Below are positions 11,365 to 23,465 of a stretch of 64,000 nt of DNA, piece after piece. Positions within the stretch are counted from its first letter, which is position 1. The number at the start of each line of letters is the position of its first letter. A program made the position numbers and the translations under genes. The notes beneath the pieces are model-generated. The model made no database searches. It worked only from the letters and a program-made list of their open reading frames with translations, and was not told the origin of the DNA. Location of the stretch: positions 6,091,754-6,155,753 of the forward strand of contig RPFO01000667.1 of assembly GCA_009746045.1 (NCBI GenBank). Direction: 5' to 3'. Source of the DNA: Mesostigma viride (taxonomy: Eukaryota; Streptophyta; Mesostigmatophyceae; Mesostigmatales; Mesostigmataceae).

Positions 11365-11706
11365 CTGGAACCACGTCGATGACGTCCGCCTCCGAAACGT
11401 CCAACCGCCTGCCCGAAATGACCAGCTCTATCTTGTACCTGCCCACCCGAGTCGGAGCGAACATGGACTCGTATCCACCCGCCCCTTCCGCCGATAACAC
11501 GAGGGGCAGCGGCGCAGGCGTTCCCAGGCCACCATCTGGCACCGCCAGCAAGGCAATGCTGTCGCCCGCGCCGGCGGTTGGCGGCCAGGGCAAAGTGGCT
11601 GGGTTCCCGAACGCATCCCTGAGGGTGAGCCGCAGGGAGGCGTTCTGGCCGGCCTGCAGGGTGGAGGAACTGATCTCCAGGGTGGTGGTGGCCGCACTGG
11701 GGGCGC
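11365..11706 (-). CDS. Exon 33: cassette 5, M3 module
   Basis: This exon encodes 114 codons with core RDAFGNPA, sequon NAS, strand F TRVGRYKIELVISG and the end VIDVVPG. The next intron (10068-11364) has a 25-bp array and otherwise nothing recognised. Confidence 0.84.
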
Positions 11707-12310
11707 CTGGTGTCGTAAGGGGGTGGCGATGGTTTCGAACCAAGGTATGGGTGGAGTTGGATGACAATGGGTGGAAGATACCAAGGGGGTGCTGGACGCG
11801 TGTGAGGACCATGAAAGGAGCAAGGAGCCACTTTAACGACAAACTAATTAATTGGTTGACTACTTTGATTAATCAGTCACTCTTGGTAGCCAAGGAGTGG
11901 GAGGGAGGAGTGTAAGGGCTATGCGAGGTGGTGAGAGAGCGAGGTGGTGAACTGGGCACAATGGCTATCCTAGTTCCATGGGTTTTGCCGGTGATATTGC
12001 GATCATGATGGTCATGACATCGCTATCCCTAAAGTAATGGTGTAACGTAGAATGGTTTCTTAGTACCGACGGTCGAATCGAATATTGTACCGGTGTACTG
12101 TAGAGTGGTATAGTGTATATGGCTTCCTCGCCTCCCTTGTCTCCCATCCAATCCGAAAACAGAGTTAAAGGAATCAAGATACGAGGGAAGGAAAAAAAGA
12201 AGAGGGCAGTCAACAGACATGAGTCAAGGAGGAACGGGGGGGGGGGAGTGGGGGGCAGAGGTATGAGGACCACGCACGCGAGAGGAACTCAGTAGAATGT
12301 GGCAAAGGCC

Positions 12311-12371
12311 ACATGCACGCATCTTACATGCATGCATCTTACATGCTTGCATCTTACATGCATGCATCTTA
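12311..12371. repeat. 15-bp repeat next to the exon 32 donor
   Basis: ACATGCATGCATCTT-type units recur four times, starting about 20 nt downstream of the donor. Confidence 0.8.
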
Positions 12372-12390
12372 TCTGTGTCACTGTACGTAC

Positions 12391-12972
12391 CGCCCTTGAT
12401 GTTGACGTGGAACGGACTTCCCAGGATATGCGGCGAGCTGGCATTCGCGCCCCCCGCGGCTCCTGTGATGTCGCAGGCGCGGTCGAATCCAAGCTCCCCC
12501 GACTGGATGAGGACCACGTACTGCCCCGCTTGCGTCAAGGGAATGGAGACCGCCAACTCCAACGCCGTGTCGGTGCTCTGCCCGTCCATAGACACTGGTG
12601 ACAGTAAGGGTGCGGGCGGAGGTGGCGGGGCGGGCGACAGCGTCCCAGGGGCCGCCACGGCTGCATTGCTCTTTGGCAGGGCGACCACGAACGGGACACC
12701 CACCCCCTGCGTGGCGTCTCCGGGCGCTCCGGAGGCCAGCATAACACAAACGGTGAACGCGAGCGCCGAGGGGTCGCCCTCTGGGGGAAGGAATGGGTTG
12801 GAGTACTTGTCACGTGGCTGGATGGAGAAGTTCAGGGTGCAAGCCGTGATGTTGTAGGTAGTAGTGGGAGGGAGCAAGGTGCCTGCGGCCTCTGCCGACT
12901 TGGCGTCCCGCTGGGCCAACGCGAGGGGGGACTCGGGCGGTACGATGGTGCAGGCCTTGGGGTCGACCGGAG
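12391..12972 (-). CDS. Exon 32: cassette 5, M2 module
   Basis: This exon encodes 194 codons with core RDKYSNPFLP (shared with exon 37 only), a proline-rich loop, RACDI Cys and the end LGSPFHVNIKGG. Exons 32 and 37 form a subfamily distinct from exons 17, 22 and 27. The next intron (11707-12390) is plain apart from a 15-bp repeat next to the donor. Confidence 0.84.
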
Positions 12973-13916
12973 CTGTGGTGGGGTTGATACGTGAGGTGAC
13001 GGGTTTCAGCAGTACATGTGAAAAAGGGGGTAATGGTTTCCAATGGGTTGACGAGTTAGTGGGCTGACAGGACAGGATTACATTTCAATTGGCATTTCCA
13101 TTGGAGCTCTTGTTGGAAGTTGCAAAGCAAAAAGTTGAAATAGAATGAAAGATTCATTTTCACCACAAACAGCAGCAGTACACAATGGAAGTTACAAACG
13201 CACCGATTAGCCCTTATTACACACAAGCTTGTTCGCTACAATCAGGCGAAACAGCGAGACAGGATCCACATCCTCCAACAGGGTCATGCGTTTTCGGAGG
13301 CTATCATAGCACAAGCATCCCCAAACAGCTGTATACTTCTACAAAAATAGATACTTATACCATACCCAAGCATTCTCGATGAAAAGAAACAAGGAACCGA
13401 CCGTCAGTTGTTCTTTCCTTTAAAGAATAGTCCGGTGTGCCAGCTAAACCTAGTCCGACGCACATGAAAAGCTGAAATGAGCCACCACAGCAACCCTACA
13501 CACTGTTATACAAATATTGATGACCATTGCATGCGACCCAGTCCCCAGCCTTCATCCAACCCTGGACCCTTCTCGTGACTTGTTGCCAAATAATGGCCAG
13601 GGTCCCCCAGAAACAGCAGCATCCCTACATTAATAACAAGCCCAAGTGCTCAGCTGAGCAGACCAGTCAAAACGGTACACTTGCCACGGTATGCTAGCAG
13701 TGACATACCGTAGTCAATAAACCTGGCTGGCGTCCGGAGCAGTAGCCTGTGTTCGAATCCGGTATCGCACCAAAATATTTCACGAGCGTGCCGAGATGGA
13801 ATATTCATTCTAAATAGGGAGACTCACCGTAGTAGACAAACGCTGTGGGCGTGGGGAACACCGCAAACCATTTCCAGATGCTAGGTTGAGCCAATCTTCA
13901 CTCAAGGAAGACTCAC

Positions 13917-14186
13917 CGTAGTAGACAAACGCTGTGGGCATGGGGAACACGTAGCTCCCCAGATGGACCGTCACGCTGACCGTGGCAGGGCCCGGCCAGG
14001 GTGGCGAGTATCCCACCAGGTAGCTGTCCCCTGCGTGGAATATGAGCTCCGCCACGGCATCGCTGCTGCCAAAGCGAGCAAAGGCGGCCAACGAGCCGTC
14101 CAGATGGAGGCCCCAGATGGTGAGCCGGGTGCCGCCGGTGGTGGGGCCCACCAGGGGCTGAAGCGAGCGGATCTCGGGTGCCGCGC
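13917..14186 (-). CDS. Exon 31: cassette 4, IPT/TIG domain
   Basis: This exon encodes 90 codons with GPTTGGTRLTIWGL, YSPPWPGPATVSV and the ending F-V-Y-Y-G. The last part of the exon with its donor is repeated 89 nt downstream (donor near 13828) in the next intron (12973-13916), where nothing else is recognised except a tRNA-like patch that I rejected. Confidence 0.84.
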
Positions 14187-14674
14187 CTGGCGGAGAGAAT
14201 GACGGGGACCATCGCCAGAGTTAAGCGGGTTGAGGGGGCAGTGGAAGCAAGTATGAGAAAGAGAGGGGGGGGCGGAGAGGAACAGCGGCCATCACCAGAA
14301 TTAAACGGGTGGTATTGCTAGCCAGCAGCTAGCTAACATGACGTTCTATGAATGAAATAAATGGGGCAAGATCAATAGGGAAGACGCTCCAGAGAAACAA
14401 CGTGCGTGCCAATTAGAGCAGATGTAGTGTAGTACTGGTGAGGGGATGCCAGAAACAGAAACAGGAAAATCATGCGTGGCTTGCAGAAGTGGGCTTGTTT
14501 AGCAACCGTGGTCAGCACATCTCACATTCTTATCAGTCCTCTCATTGCAGTTGATGCCGTGGTAGGAGAGAATCCCTTCCCGGCGATGCCGCCATCGGTT
14601 AGGCTGGTCTTACAACTCGGCCAGGAGTCTTCAAGGGCACAAGGATCACTGATTCATTCTTTCATCAGGCAGGA

Positions 14675-15288
14675 TCGCCGTTCTACTATACAAAGCAAGA
14701 CAGCATTATAATAGGGTCGTTAGGGGATGTTGCCGTTCTACTACACAAAGAAGGATAGCGTTACCATATTAGGGTAGTTAGGGGATATAGCCGTTCTACT
14801 ACACAAAGAAGGATAGCGTTACCATATTAGGGTAGTTAGGGGATATAGCCGTTCTACTACACAAAGAAGGATAGCGTTACCATATTAGGGTAGTTAGGGG
14901 ATGTTGCCGTTCTACTACACAAAGAGGGATAGCGTTACCATATTAGGGTAGTTAGGGGATATAGCCGTTCTACTACACAAAGAAGGATAGCGTTACCATA
15001 TTAGGGTAGTTAGGGGATATAGCCGTTCTACTACACAAAGAAGGATAGCGTTACCATATTAGGGTAGTTAGGGGATATAGCCGTTCTACTACACAAAGAA
15101 GGATAGCGTTACCATATTAGGGTCGTTAGGGGATATAGCCGTTCTACTATACAAAGAAGGATAGCGTTACCATATTAGGGTAGTTAGGGGATATAGCCGT
15201 TCTACTATACAAAGAAGGATAGCATTACCATAATAGGGTCGTTAGGGGATGTTGCCGTTCTACTATACAAAGAAGGATAGCGTTCCCA
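14675..15288. repeat. 58-bp minisatellite (about 10 copies)
   Basis: Units contain GGATATAGCCGTTCTACTAC and GATAGCGTTACCATATTAGG. Located in the intron after exon 30. Confidence 0.92.
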
Positions 15289-15483
15289 CCCAGGAGAAGT
15301 CCAAGCCATGTCCCATGATGCACACATACTAATGACGACATAAATAGCTGCAAAGTTGTTACAGAGATAGCCAAGTGCCGTATCGCTGGAAGCACATTCA
15401 ACCATACAATGCATTCACAGCACGAATAGGATGCAGACACAGGTACAAACACAGCGGTCGATGAAAAGTCCCTGCGGACCCAC

Positions 15484-15627
15484 TTGATAGCACGATCCAT
15501 CGGAGGCATGGCGTCGAGGGGAAGAGCGAGGGGGCGCCGTTCACGGCGATGGTGACGCAGTAGGCGCCCTCGGTTGCGGACGCCAGTGATACTCGGTAGG
15601 TGCCATCCAGCTGGTCCTCCAGGTGGA
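15484..15627 (-). CDS. Exon 30: cassette 4, M5 half-module
   Basis: This exon encodes 48 codons, read by eye. It has the D-Q-L-D-G-T-Y-R-V motif and the two M5 Cys (AYCVTI and PCLRW). It ends A|GTGGGT, like exon 25. The next intron (14187-15483) carries the 58-bp array. Confidence 0.78.
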
Positions 15628-15957
15628 CTGGGGCAGGGGCGGGGTGGTGAGAGGGAAAATGGTGGAGGCGGTGGTGAGGTTAGAGAGGAAAAGGGTACAT
15701 TCAGAAAAGAGAGGGGAGGTGTCAAGTGACCCGCGTCAGGATGTCACCGTGAGGAGCCGTCGTTTGGTAATCAACTACTAGAGGCGTGCCTACCTATGGA
15801 GTTTCCTGTCTTGTTGATGTGCCATGTGGCCAGCTAGGGGGGCAACAGGCAACACTTATAACATACACTTATACTTATACATATACGTCAGAAGCACAGT
15901 GTCATGGATGATTATCGATCAAGGGTCGCGCAGTCGCACGAATAGGGGTATGCCTAC

Positions 15958-16155
15958 CGGTGGCATTCCCAGTCTCGTTGAAGGCCGGCTCCGCCGATGC
16001 GGTGATGTTGTCTCCTCCCGACCAACGGCGGTTGCCGAACGCGTCCAACGCCGTCGCAGTCAAGTGCTTGCTGAGGGGCAGCTTCTCGGTGACGGACCAG
16101 GCCTCGGCCTGTTTCACTAGGTCAGCGCCCTGCAAGGTGATCTGGGATGCTGGGC
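15958..16155 (-). CDS. Exon 29: cassette 4, M4 half-module
   Basis: This exon encodes 66 codons with GADLVKQAEAW, core LDAFGNRRW and GGDNIT. A second, diverged copy of its last ~30 nt and donor lies about 164 nt downstream near 15.79 kb in the next intron (15628-15957). Confidence 0.82.
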
Positions 16156-16567
16156 CTGAGGGCGCGGTTTGGGCAGGAGCGAAGCGCTTCAAACACTTGT
16201 TTTAGAACAGGTTCGCAAAGAACAACCATGCATACCAATGTGACGTGATATTGTGACATGTCACATTGTGCACGTGACGTGATGATGTTGGAGATACGGA
16301 ATCTGGGCCGGAGGGTACGGCTTGGCCAAAGTAATGCATGTATGACTATTTTAAAAACTCGCATGCGACAACGATTACTAAGCATCCCGATGTGCCATGT
16401 TTCAAGAGTACGGGCTGAGTGGCCTGAGGGTGCAGAGTGGTGGGGAAAAGGCAATCAGAACACGAATGCAGGTTTAAATAATTATGCATGCCAAATCCCA
16501 TGGAATCTCTGGAGAATAGCTGGTACACCTCATGTCGACACATTTCCCACCTAGGCACAATGCCACC

Positions 16568-16632
16568 CTTCCAAGGTGCGGTTCATGGCGCATGCCAACC
16601 TTCCAAGGTGCGGTTCATGGCGCATGCCAACA
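16568..16632. repeat. 33-bp repeat (two copies)
   Basis: CCTTCCAAGGTGCGGTTCAT with GGCGCATGCCAA occurs twice in tandem. Confidence 0.8.
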
Positions 16633-16957
16633 TAGTGTGAGACCTGCTGCCGATAGGTAGTGGACATCGCTGGCTGATATAGCTCATAACTATGCGTCGC
16701 TGCCGTTGATACTCCCTAGCAGTATATCATTAGGGCGGCATGAGGCTACTTGTGGACAACACCAGCACACCCTAGCTATTCTCAGGCATGAAACAAAAAC
16801 ATTTCAAACTGTCCAAACTACCCTGTCGCTTTCTGCTGCCACCCTTGCTTTGTGACGTTTGCCAGACAACACCAGGCACATGAATGCCAGCACTATGTCG
16901 CGCAAGCTATACTTTATTTTTCCAGAATTTATACTTTTCTCAGTCGCCAGCACTCAC

Positions 16958-17377
16958 CTGGCAGTACGGTGAGCCACACCGCGCCACTGGTCACGCCGCT
17001 CGTCCCCGCCACCAGCACAAACGAGAAGCGGCCGATCCTAGGAGACGCAAACGTGCTCGTGTGCGGCGCGCCCTCCACCACCGGCGGCGACAGCTGGAGG
17101 ACCCCACCAATATCCTGGTTGCTATCCAGGGTGTACAGTACATAATAGGACGCAGGGATAGTGCCTGTGGAGAGACTGGGCGTGCTTATGGCGTCCGAGA
17201 GGGAGCCGTCATTGGAAAAGGTGTTCACAGGAGGCGGAGAGGCAGTAAGGGTTGTGCTGGAGGAGGTGATCCGGTTGCCGTAGGCATCTCGCAGCGTCAC
17301 CAGCAGGGTCACGTTCTCACCCGCCACGGCGACCGTCCTCTCCAGCTGCAACGTGGACGTGGCTGCGCTCGGCGGAC
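16958..17377 (-). CDS. Exon 28: cassette 4, M3 module
   Basis: This exon encodes 140 codons with core RDAYGNRI, sequon NVT, strand F SPRIGRFSFVLVAG and the end VWLTVLPG. The next intron (16156-16957) has only a two-copy 33-bp repeat. Confidence 0.84.
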
Positions 17378-17514
17378 CTGGAAGAAGGGGGCGAGTGGCA
17401 GGGACAAAAGGCAGGATCCTTGAGAGAATGGCCATGTAACAATCAGAACTGATAGGGCACAGTTAGGCAAAATCAGGGAAAAAACAGGCTGAGTCAGGCA
17501 CGGTCAGGCACACT

Positions 17515-17866
17515 TAGGCAACATTAGCCAAAAGTAAGCAGAGTTATGACTGACGGGGCACGATTAGGAACACTTAGGCTACATTAGCCAAAAGTAAGCA
17601 GAGTTATGACTGACGGGGCACGATTAGGAACACTTAGGCAACATTAGCCAAAAGTAAGCAGAGTTATGACTGACGGGGCACGATTAGGAACACTTAGGCA
17701 ACATTAGCCAAAAGTAAGCAGAGTTATGACTGACGGGGCACGATTAGGAACACTTAGGCAACATTAGCCAAAAGTAAGCAGACTTGTGACTGACGGGGCA
17801 CGATTAGGAACACTTAGGCAACATTAGCCAAAAGTAAGCAGAGTTATGACTGACGGGGTACGATTA
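17515..17866. repeat. 60-bp minisatellite (about 6 copies)
   Basis: Units contain ACATTAGCCAAAAGTAAGCA and CTGACGGGGCACGATTAGG, nearly identical. Confidence 0.92.
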
Positions 17867-17906
17867 GGAAATCTCAAGTCCAAGTATCCCCGTGCACGTG
17901 GCAGCG

Positions 17907-18414
17907 TTACAGAGAGGACTGGCCAGAAAAGTAAGGAAGGTACTACAGAGAGGACTGGCCAGAAAAGTAAGGAAGATACTACAGAGAGGACTGGCCAGAA
18001 AAGTAAGGAAGGTACTACAGAGAGGACTGGCCAGAAAAGTAAGGAAGGTACTACAGAGAGGACTGGCCAGAAAAGTAAGGAAGGTACTACAGAGAGGACT
18101 GGCCAGAAAAGTAAGGAAGGTACTACAGAGAGGACTGGCCAGAAAAGTAAGGAAGGTACTACAGAGAGGACTGGCCAGAAAAGTAAGGAAGGTACTACAG
18201 AGAGGACTGGCCAGAAAAGTAAGGAAGGTACTACAGAGAGGACTGGCCAGAAAAGTAAGGAAGGTACTACAGAGAGGACTGGCCAGAAAAGTAAGGAAGG
18301 TACTACAGAGAGGACTGGCCAGAAAAGTAAGGAAGGTACTACAGAGAGGAGTGGCCAGAAAAGTAAGGAAGGTACTACAGAGAGGACTGGCCAGAAAAGT
18401 AAGGAAGGTACTAC
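17907..18414. repeat. 36-bp minisatellite (14 copies)
   Basis: Units contain CAGAGAGGACTGGCCAGAAA. The period is a multiple of 3, so frames are open on both strands; there is no sign of a gene. Confidence 0.93.
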
Positions 18415-18424
18415 TGGCGGATGA

Positions 18425-19266
18425 TACAAAGAAGGTGCTGAAGAATAAACTAGTGTGGTATAAGAGAAAGTGAAGAAAGTGCTGAAGAAGAAGCTACTGT
18501 GGTGCAAGAGAAAGGGAAGAAGGTGCCGAAGAAGAAACTGCTGTGGTCAAGAGAGAGTGAAGAAGGTGCTGAAAAAGAAACTGCTGTGGTGCAAGAGAAA
18601 GGGAAGAAGGTGCTGAAGAAGAAACTGCTGTGGTGCAAGAGAAAGGGAAGAAGGTGCTGAAGAAGAAACTGCTGTGGTGCAAGAGAAAGTGAAGAAGGTG
18701 CTGAAGAAGAAACTGCTGTGGTCAAGAGAGAGTGAAGAAGGTGCTGAAGAAGAAACTGCTGTGGTCAAGAGAGAGTGAAGAAGGTGCTGAAGAAGAAACT
18801 GCTGTGGTCAAGAGAGAGTGAAGAAGGTGCTGAAGAAGAAACTGCTGTGGTGCAAGAGAGAGTGAAGAAGGTGCTGAAGAAGAAACTGCTGTGGTCAAGA
18901 GAGAGTGAAGAAGGTGCTGAAGAAGAAACTGCTGTGGTCAAGAGAGAGTGAAGAAGGTGCTGAAGAAGAAACTGCTGTGGTCAAGAGAGAGTGAAGAAGG
19001 TGCTGAAAAAGAAACTGCTGTGGTCAAGAGAGAGTGAAGAAGGTGCTGAAGAAGAAACTGCTGTGGTGCAAGAGAGAGTGAAGAAGGTGCTGAAAAAGAA
19101 ACTGCTGTGGTGCAAGAGAAAGGGAAGAAGGTGCTGAAGAAGAAACTGCTGTGGTCAAGAGAGAGGGAAGAAGGTGCTGAAGAAGAAACTGCTGTGGTCA
19201 AGAGAGAGTGAAGAAGGTGCTGAAGAAGAAACTGCTGTGGTGCAAGAGAAAGTGAAGAAGGTGCTG
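18425..19266. repeat. ~43-bp minisatellite (about 19 copies)
   Basis: Units contain GAAGAAGGTGCTGAAGAAGA and AACTGCTGTGGT. It abuts the 36-bp array, so three different arrays lie end to end. Confidence 0.92.
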
Positions 19267-19503
19267 TAGAATCATCCACGTGCTTGAGGGCCGACAATAT
19301 CAAGCCCTCGAGAAGATACTTGCACCTCTTTTCCGCTATAGAAAATACTTGTGACAGATCCATTACCATGCCACTAAGTTAATAGTAGGACTACTAATGG
19401 ACTAAAGTACCACTAGGTACTGGAATAAAGAACCACTAGAATCCATACTACTAGAATAGAGTACCCTGCCTGGCAAATCCTAGGGCAACGATGCACCACT
19501 CAC

Positions 19504-20082
19504 CAGCAACCACCGCGAGCTTGAATGGACTACCCAGTATCGGCGCGCCCACGCCCGACGTCACGTTGGTCCCCGTCTGGGCCCCTGCCAGCCCGCAGGC
19601 GTCCCCAAGAGACAGTTTCCCGAGCGTGATGATGATCTCATATCGGCCAGCGGTGGACAGGGGCAGCGACACAGGGAGTACCACTGTCCCTTCCGAGCCA
19701 TACCCTGTTAGCAGGGTGGCATTCAAGAGCGGTGAGGTGGCGTTGTCCTCGGCCCCCGCGGGTACAGAGGGCAGCGAGACGACCTGGAATAGCGGGGCAG
19801 CGGGAGGAATACTGCCAGAGTAAGGGTCCTCAGTAGAGCTCGAGGGTGGCGGCAGGGCACAGACTGTGAATACAAAGTCCGCCACTTCTGCTGCCGACGG
19901 CACGAACGGGCTGAGGAATTGGTCCCGCGGCTGGATGGCAAAGGGGAGAGGCCCCGCACTGGCGGCGTAAACGGGCGGGGGCGGACTGGCGTTTGTCACC
20001 GTGCCGGCGCGCAGGTCCTGCTGGGCCAGCGCGAGGGGGGACTCGGGAGGAACGATGGTGCAGGCCTTGGGGTCGACCGGAG
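19504..20082 (-). CDS. Exon 27: cassette 4, M2 module
   Basis: This exon encodes 193 codons with the box CTIVPPESPLALAQQD, core RDQFLSPFVPSAAE, a DACG Cys and the end LGSPFKLAVVAG. The next intron (17378-19503) is mostly three adjacent satellite arrays. Confidence 0.85.
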
Positions 20083-20315
20083 CTGTTGGTGGGGTGAAAA
20101 ATGAGGTTACGGGTTACAATAGGTTGATGAGTTAGTGCAGTGACGGTGCTGGCCCTCTCATTGACCAGAGTTCTTTGGTGTATGCCAAAGTGCAGATACC
20201 ATGCGTTCAAAAAACAGACAGATGCGGCAAGCAACGAAACTACCAGAACCGTGCCTGGCCCATGCAGCATGCATGCCCTGTCGCACCTACCCCACCCCAC
20301 TACACGCACACGCAC

Positions 20316-20585
20316 CGTAGTACAGGAAACCAGCCGGGGCAGGGAGGATGGCATCCCCCAGGTAGATGGTGACGCTCACGGAAGCGGGCACGGGCCACGG
20401 TGGTGACAGGCACGTGAAGGAGTTGTCCACCGGGTTCAAGGCGAGGGGCGTGAGGTTCTCACTGCTGCCGAACCGCAGGGACCCTGTCGAATAGCCGCCG
20501 AAGCGGAGACCCCGAAGGGTCACGCGGGTGCCTCCGCTGATGGGGCCCGAAGAGGGCTCGAGGCCCGTCACCTCGGGGGTGGTGT
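20316..20585 (-). CDS. Exon 26: cassette 3, IPT/TIG domain
   Basis: This exon encodes 90 codons with SSGPISGGTRVTLRGL, FTCLSPPWPVPASVSV and the ending F-L-Y-Y-G. It follows the 14.8-kb transposon-bearing intron; the next intron (20083-20315) is only 233 nt. Confidence 0.85.
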
Positions 20586-20740
20586 CTGCCATGGGAAGGT
20601 CATTGTAACAGGCAATCGCAAGAGCGTAGTCACTGTCACAAACCTCTTGGGCTCTCAGGTCAGAGTGCATAGGAGAATAGTTTCAGATGCAGGTAGTCCC
20701 TGGGCAAATTTATATAGTAGTAGCAGTTCTACTAGAAAAG

Positions 20741-20955
20741 ACTAGACAGTAGCAAGATCATAACGCAACATAGTTCTCACAAATCTGGCCAGAAAACTGG
20801 CTCAGCCTTCCCCAACGCTGATCCAATTTAGGCCGCAGCGGCATCAAAATGATGTATCACGCTAAACCCTATAACCCCGCTACATCCGACAACTCAGCTA
20901 CTATAGCGGCCATTCTTCCATTTGATTCCAAAGAAACTGTTTTCAGAAGATCACG
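20741..20955. repeat. Diverged relic of the PAT-like terminal repeat
   Basis: Shared blocks with the 433-bp repeat of the PAT-like element appear in order: CTAGACAGT, CTGGCCA-AAAACTGG, CTATAGCGGC, CTTCCAT, AAAGAAACT and the end GA-CACG. I judge about 65-70% identity, an old solo copy, about 200 bp from the insertion point of element 2. Confidence 0.6.
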
Positions 20956-21142
20956 TTAGGTACTATAAGTTCACATGCCAATTACCAAAACAGCAGTATA
21001 CCATGGGAGGATAAAAACAAGGGGAGTTTGTATATATGTCGCGTGCAATAGATGAGACATGGAAAGTACTACCCCTAGTAGTATCTATAAGATACCCATC
21101 TGCTGCGGTAACGATCCGCTGACGGATTGTCCTGCCCTATGT

Positions 21143-21149
21143 CTGCTGT
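21143..21149. repeat. Target-site duplication of element 2, left
   Basis: CTGCTGT occurs immediately before the left end and is repeated at 35087-35093. Confidence 0.8.
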
Positions 21150-21182
21150 AGTTGTGAGAGAGTTGCCCTGAATTCCGCCATC

Positions 21183-21780
21183 TTACGTTAGATGGATAGA
21201 GATTGTTACGCTCTTTCCAACGGCACCTTGAACACCTCATTTGGTTAAGGAACGTAAAAGTTATGACGTTTCCTAGGCTGTGCCGACAGTGCCCGGCGCG
21301 CCACTGTGGGCGCGTACGGACACAGGATGTACAAGTGTCACTTTGATAGTCCGCAGGACGTTGACAGGACTTGTACAGGACTTGATGGTCAATTGATAGG
21401 TAGGCGAGCTGTAGCGCGCCAGGACCTATGAGACAATTGATGCTGAGCAGTGTACGGATAGGTCCACAGGACTAGCCGTATGGACAATTGATAGATCTGC
21501 GCGCCAAAGGCGTGCCAGAGTCTGTGTAATCAATTGATTGATAGTTCAGCTGTGACAGTGCAGCTGAATACTTGGACGCGTCCCTAGCAAGCTATATGTG
21601 TGACTTGGTCGCACCGGGACGCTAGTTCTTGCGTGCACGTTCTCTTGGCACTGCGACCCTGTCGTCTGTGCTGCGTGCGGTCTTGGAAGTGACGTGACTT
21701 ACGTCTGTGTTCCTTATTCTTAATAAAGGCAACATTCCTGCAAGAACCATGGCGGAATTCAGGGCAACTCTCTCACAACT
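21183..21780 (+). repeat. X segment, element 2 left arm
   Basis: This copy lacks the first ~13 nt of X (half of the terminal hairpin) and is joined directly to a 32-bp inverted copy of the X end (21150-21181). About 17 differences from the element 1 copy were counted over about 600 bp. It carries the AATAAA-type signal near 21722. Confidence 0.78.
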
Positions 21781-21804
21781 CGTATTACTCGCCTTTTCAC
21801 GAAC

Positions 21805-22552
21805 ATGCCAAATTCTGAGGAATTCCGCATTCCCACTGATGAGGAGGTAGCTGCTCCGCCGGCTGATCCATTACCGGCTCCGCGTCCGCGCGAGCCAAGG
21901 CCGGCTGCGCCATCGTGGCAACAACTTCTTGACGAAGTCACGTTTCGCTGACGAACTCCATCGTCGTCAGCGAGCAGCACTCCCATTGCTCGGGGATTTT
22001 CCCGAGGACCCCCGTCTGCCGCAGCTGGTGCCGGCCATTCGAGGGCCGTTGGACCAAATCCGAAACATTCTTTCGCAATTTACGGTCCAGGTCCGTGGCG
22101 GCTTGCGGTCGGTGACCGAAGTCACCACCGCTATCGAGGAGGTGGACAACGCCATTTCCTCGCTGACCGGCTACCAGCGAAATTTGCAAAACTGGGCATC
22201 GACACGCACGGGGGGCGCGCCGGTGGTCACCACGAATTTATTTCAAGACCTCGCATTGCTGTCGCTGCTTACACGCGGCGTGCGCAGTCGAGAGCGACAG
22301 GTCCTCATCAACCTGGTCGCATTTCTCGCAGCCTTGCGCGAGTGGATTCCCGCAGGCTGGGAGTTGCTTTCAATTTTTACTCATCCTCTGCGCCTCGTCG
22401 CGCGTCGGCGAATTGCAATTTCCGAGCCGACGCAAAACCCGGCGAACACTCCGGTTTTGATTCGTACCGGTGCAGGTCCGGCGCACACGCCGGACATGGA
22501 GGATCCAGAGTACACCTATCAGTACTGTGATTTTCGCGGCCTCGACTACTGA
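21805..22552 (+). pseudogene. ORF249, element 2 left copy (frameshifted)
   Basis: Same protein as the other three copies, but two single-base losses near 21943-21951, relative to the right arm copy, shift the frame early (about codon 47). The frame resumes from about 21950 to the stop at 22552. The right arm copy is intact, so the element still carries one complete ORF249. Confidence 0.75.
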
Positions 22553-22714
22553 ATAAATCGGCCCGTTTTCCAGTGCTCGTCGGCGTTTAGTCGACTTTTC
22601 AGCGGCGATTTGCGGGGGCGGCGGCGACACCGGTGCAGGCGGCACTAGTCGACAGTTTGTACATACTTTCTTTTGCTGCTTTGCTCAGGTGTTTTGGACA
22701 GCTTGTAGTGCATC

Positions 22715-23465
22715 ATGGCAGACGGGCGCCGTAGCAAAGGTGCCCCAGCCAGCGGGAATAATGGTGGTGCTGGTAGTGGGACAGCTCACGTAGATGACGT
22801 GGGTGTCACCGGGGAAATTACCAATGTACATCACAACCCTAATAATTCACAAGTTGTTCATGGATTTGACCTTACCACTCAGGGCTTATTAATTGTTAAT
22901 CAGCTGCAACCTGTCACATCAGACTCCAAGCCTAAGCAGGCTGAAGAGTTTGTAGAAGGGCTGGAAGGGTTTCCTAGTTTGTACGGGGGTACCAACTACT
23001 ATCAGATCTGGATAGGCAGCAGCACGTTTGGCAAGTGCACTGATCAGATCAAGGACCTAACCAGGGAATGCAAGAAGGCCAACAAGGCCTGGGCAGTATA
23101 TGTAGCTGAGCTGAAGGAGCTGCTTGAAGACCAGCGCAAGAAGGTCGGCATCCATTGGCAAGACAAGTATCAAGGGTGGGAGGTCAAGGGGGATCTCATC
23201 CAGAATTTCCTTAGCTATTGCAAAATGGTTGAGGAAGGCAGGGCCCACGGTTTCAACGTGGCAGACAACATAGCCCTGACCAACTGGTTGAAGGTCTCTG
23301 GGCTGGATAAGGCCACACGTGGCTCCTTAAAGGTCATGTGTGCCCCACACTCAACCCTCAAGGCCTACAAGGTCATAATCAAACAAGCACTCGAGGCAGA
23401 GGAGCTGTTTGAGGGTGGAGTACCAGCAGTGAAGGCTACCCAGGCAGGTGGGCGTACCCAGGGGG
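22715..23465 (+). CDS. Gag N-terminal part, copia-like element
   Basis: The start MADGRRSKGAPASG lies 162 nt after ORF249. A ~250-residue capsid-like region (F-V-E-G-L-E-G-F-P, Y-Q-I-W-I-G, N-W-L-K-V) is followed by a basic tail. The frame must change by -1 near a G5 run (23461-23465) to reach the zinc knuckle; beyond it this frame gives nonsense until 23977. Cytoplasmic particle protein by family. Confidence 0.8.

Noticed and set aside
13690-13785. tRNA-like 3' end (GTTCGAATCC ... GCACCA)
   Set aside because: The T-stem does not pair and no matching acceptor, D or anticodon arms are found.
17846-18507. Long ORFs on both strands (192 and 227 codons)
   Set aside because: They come from a 36-bp repeat, whose period keeps every frame open.
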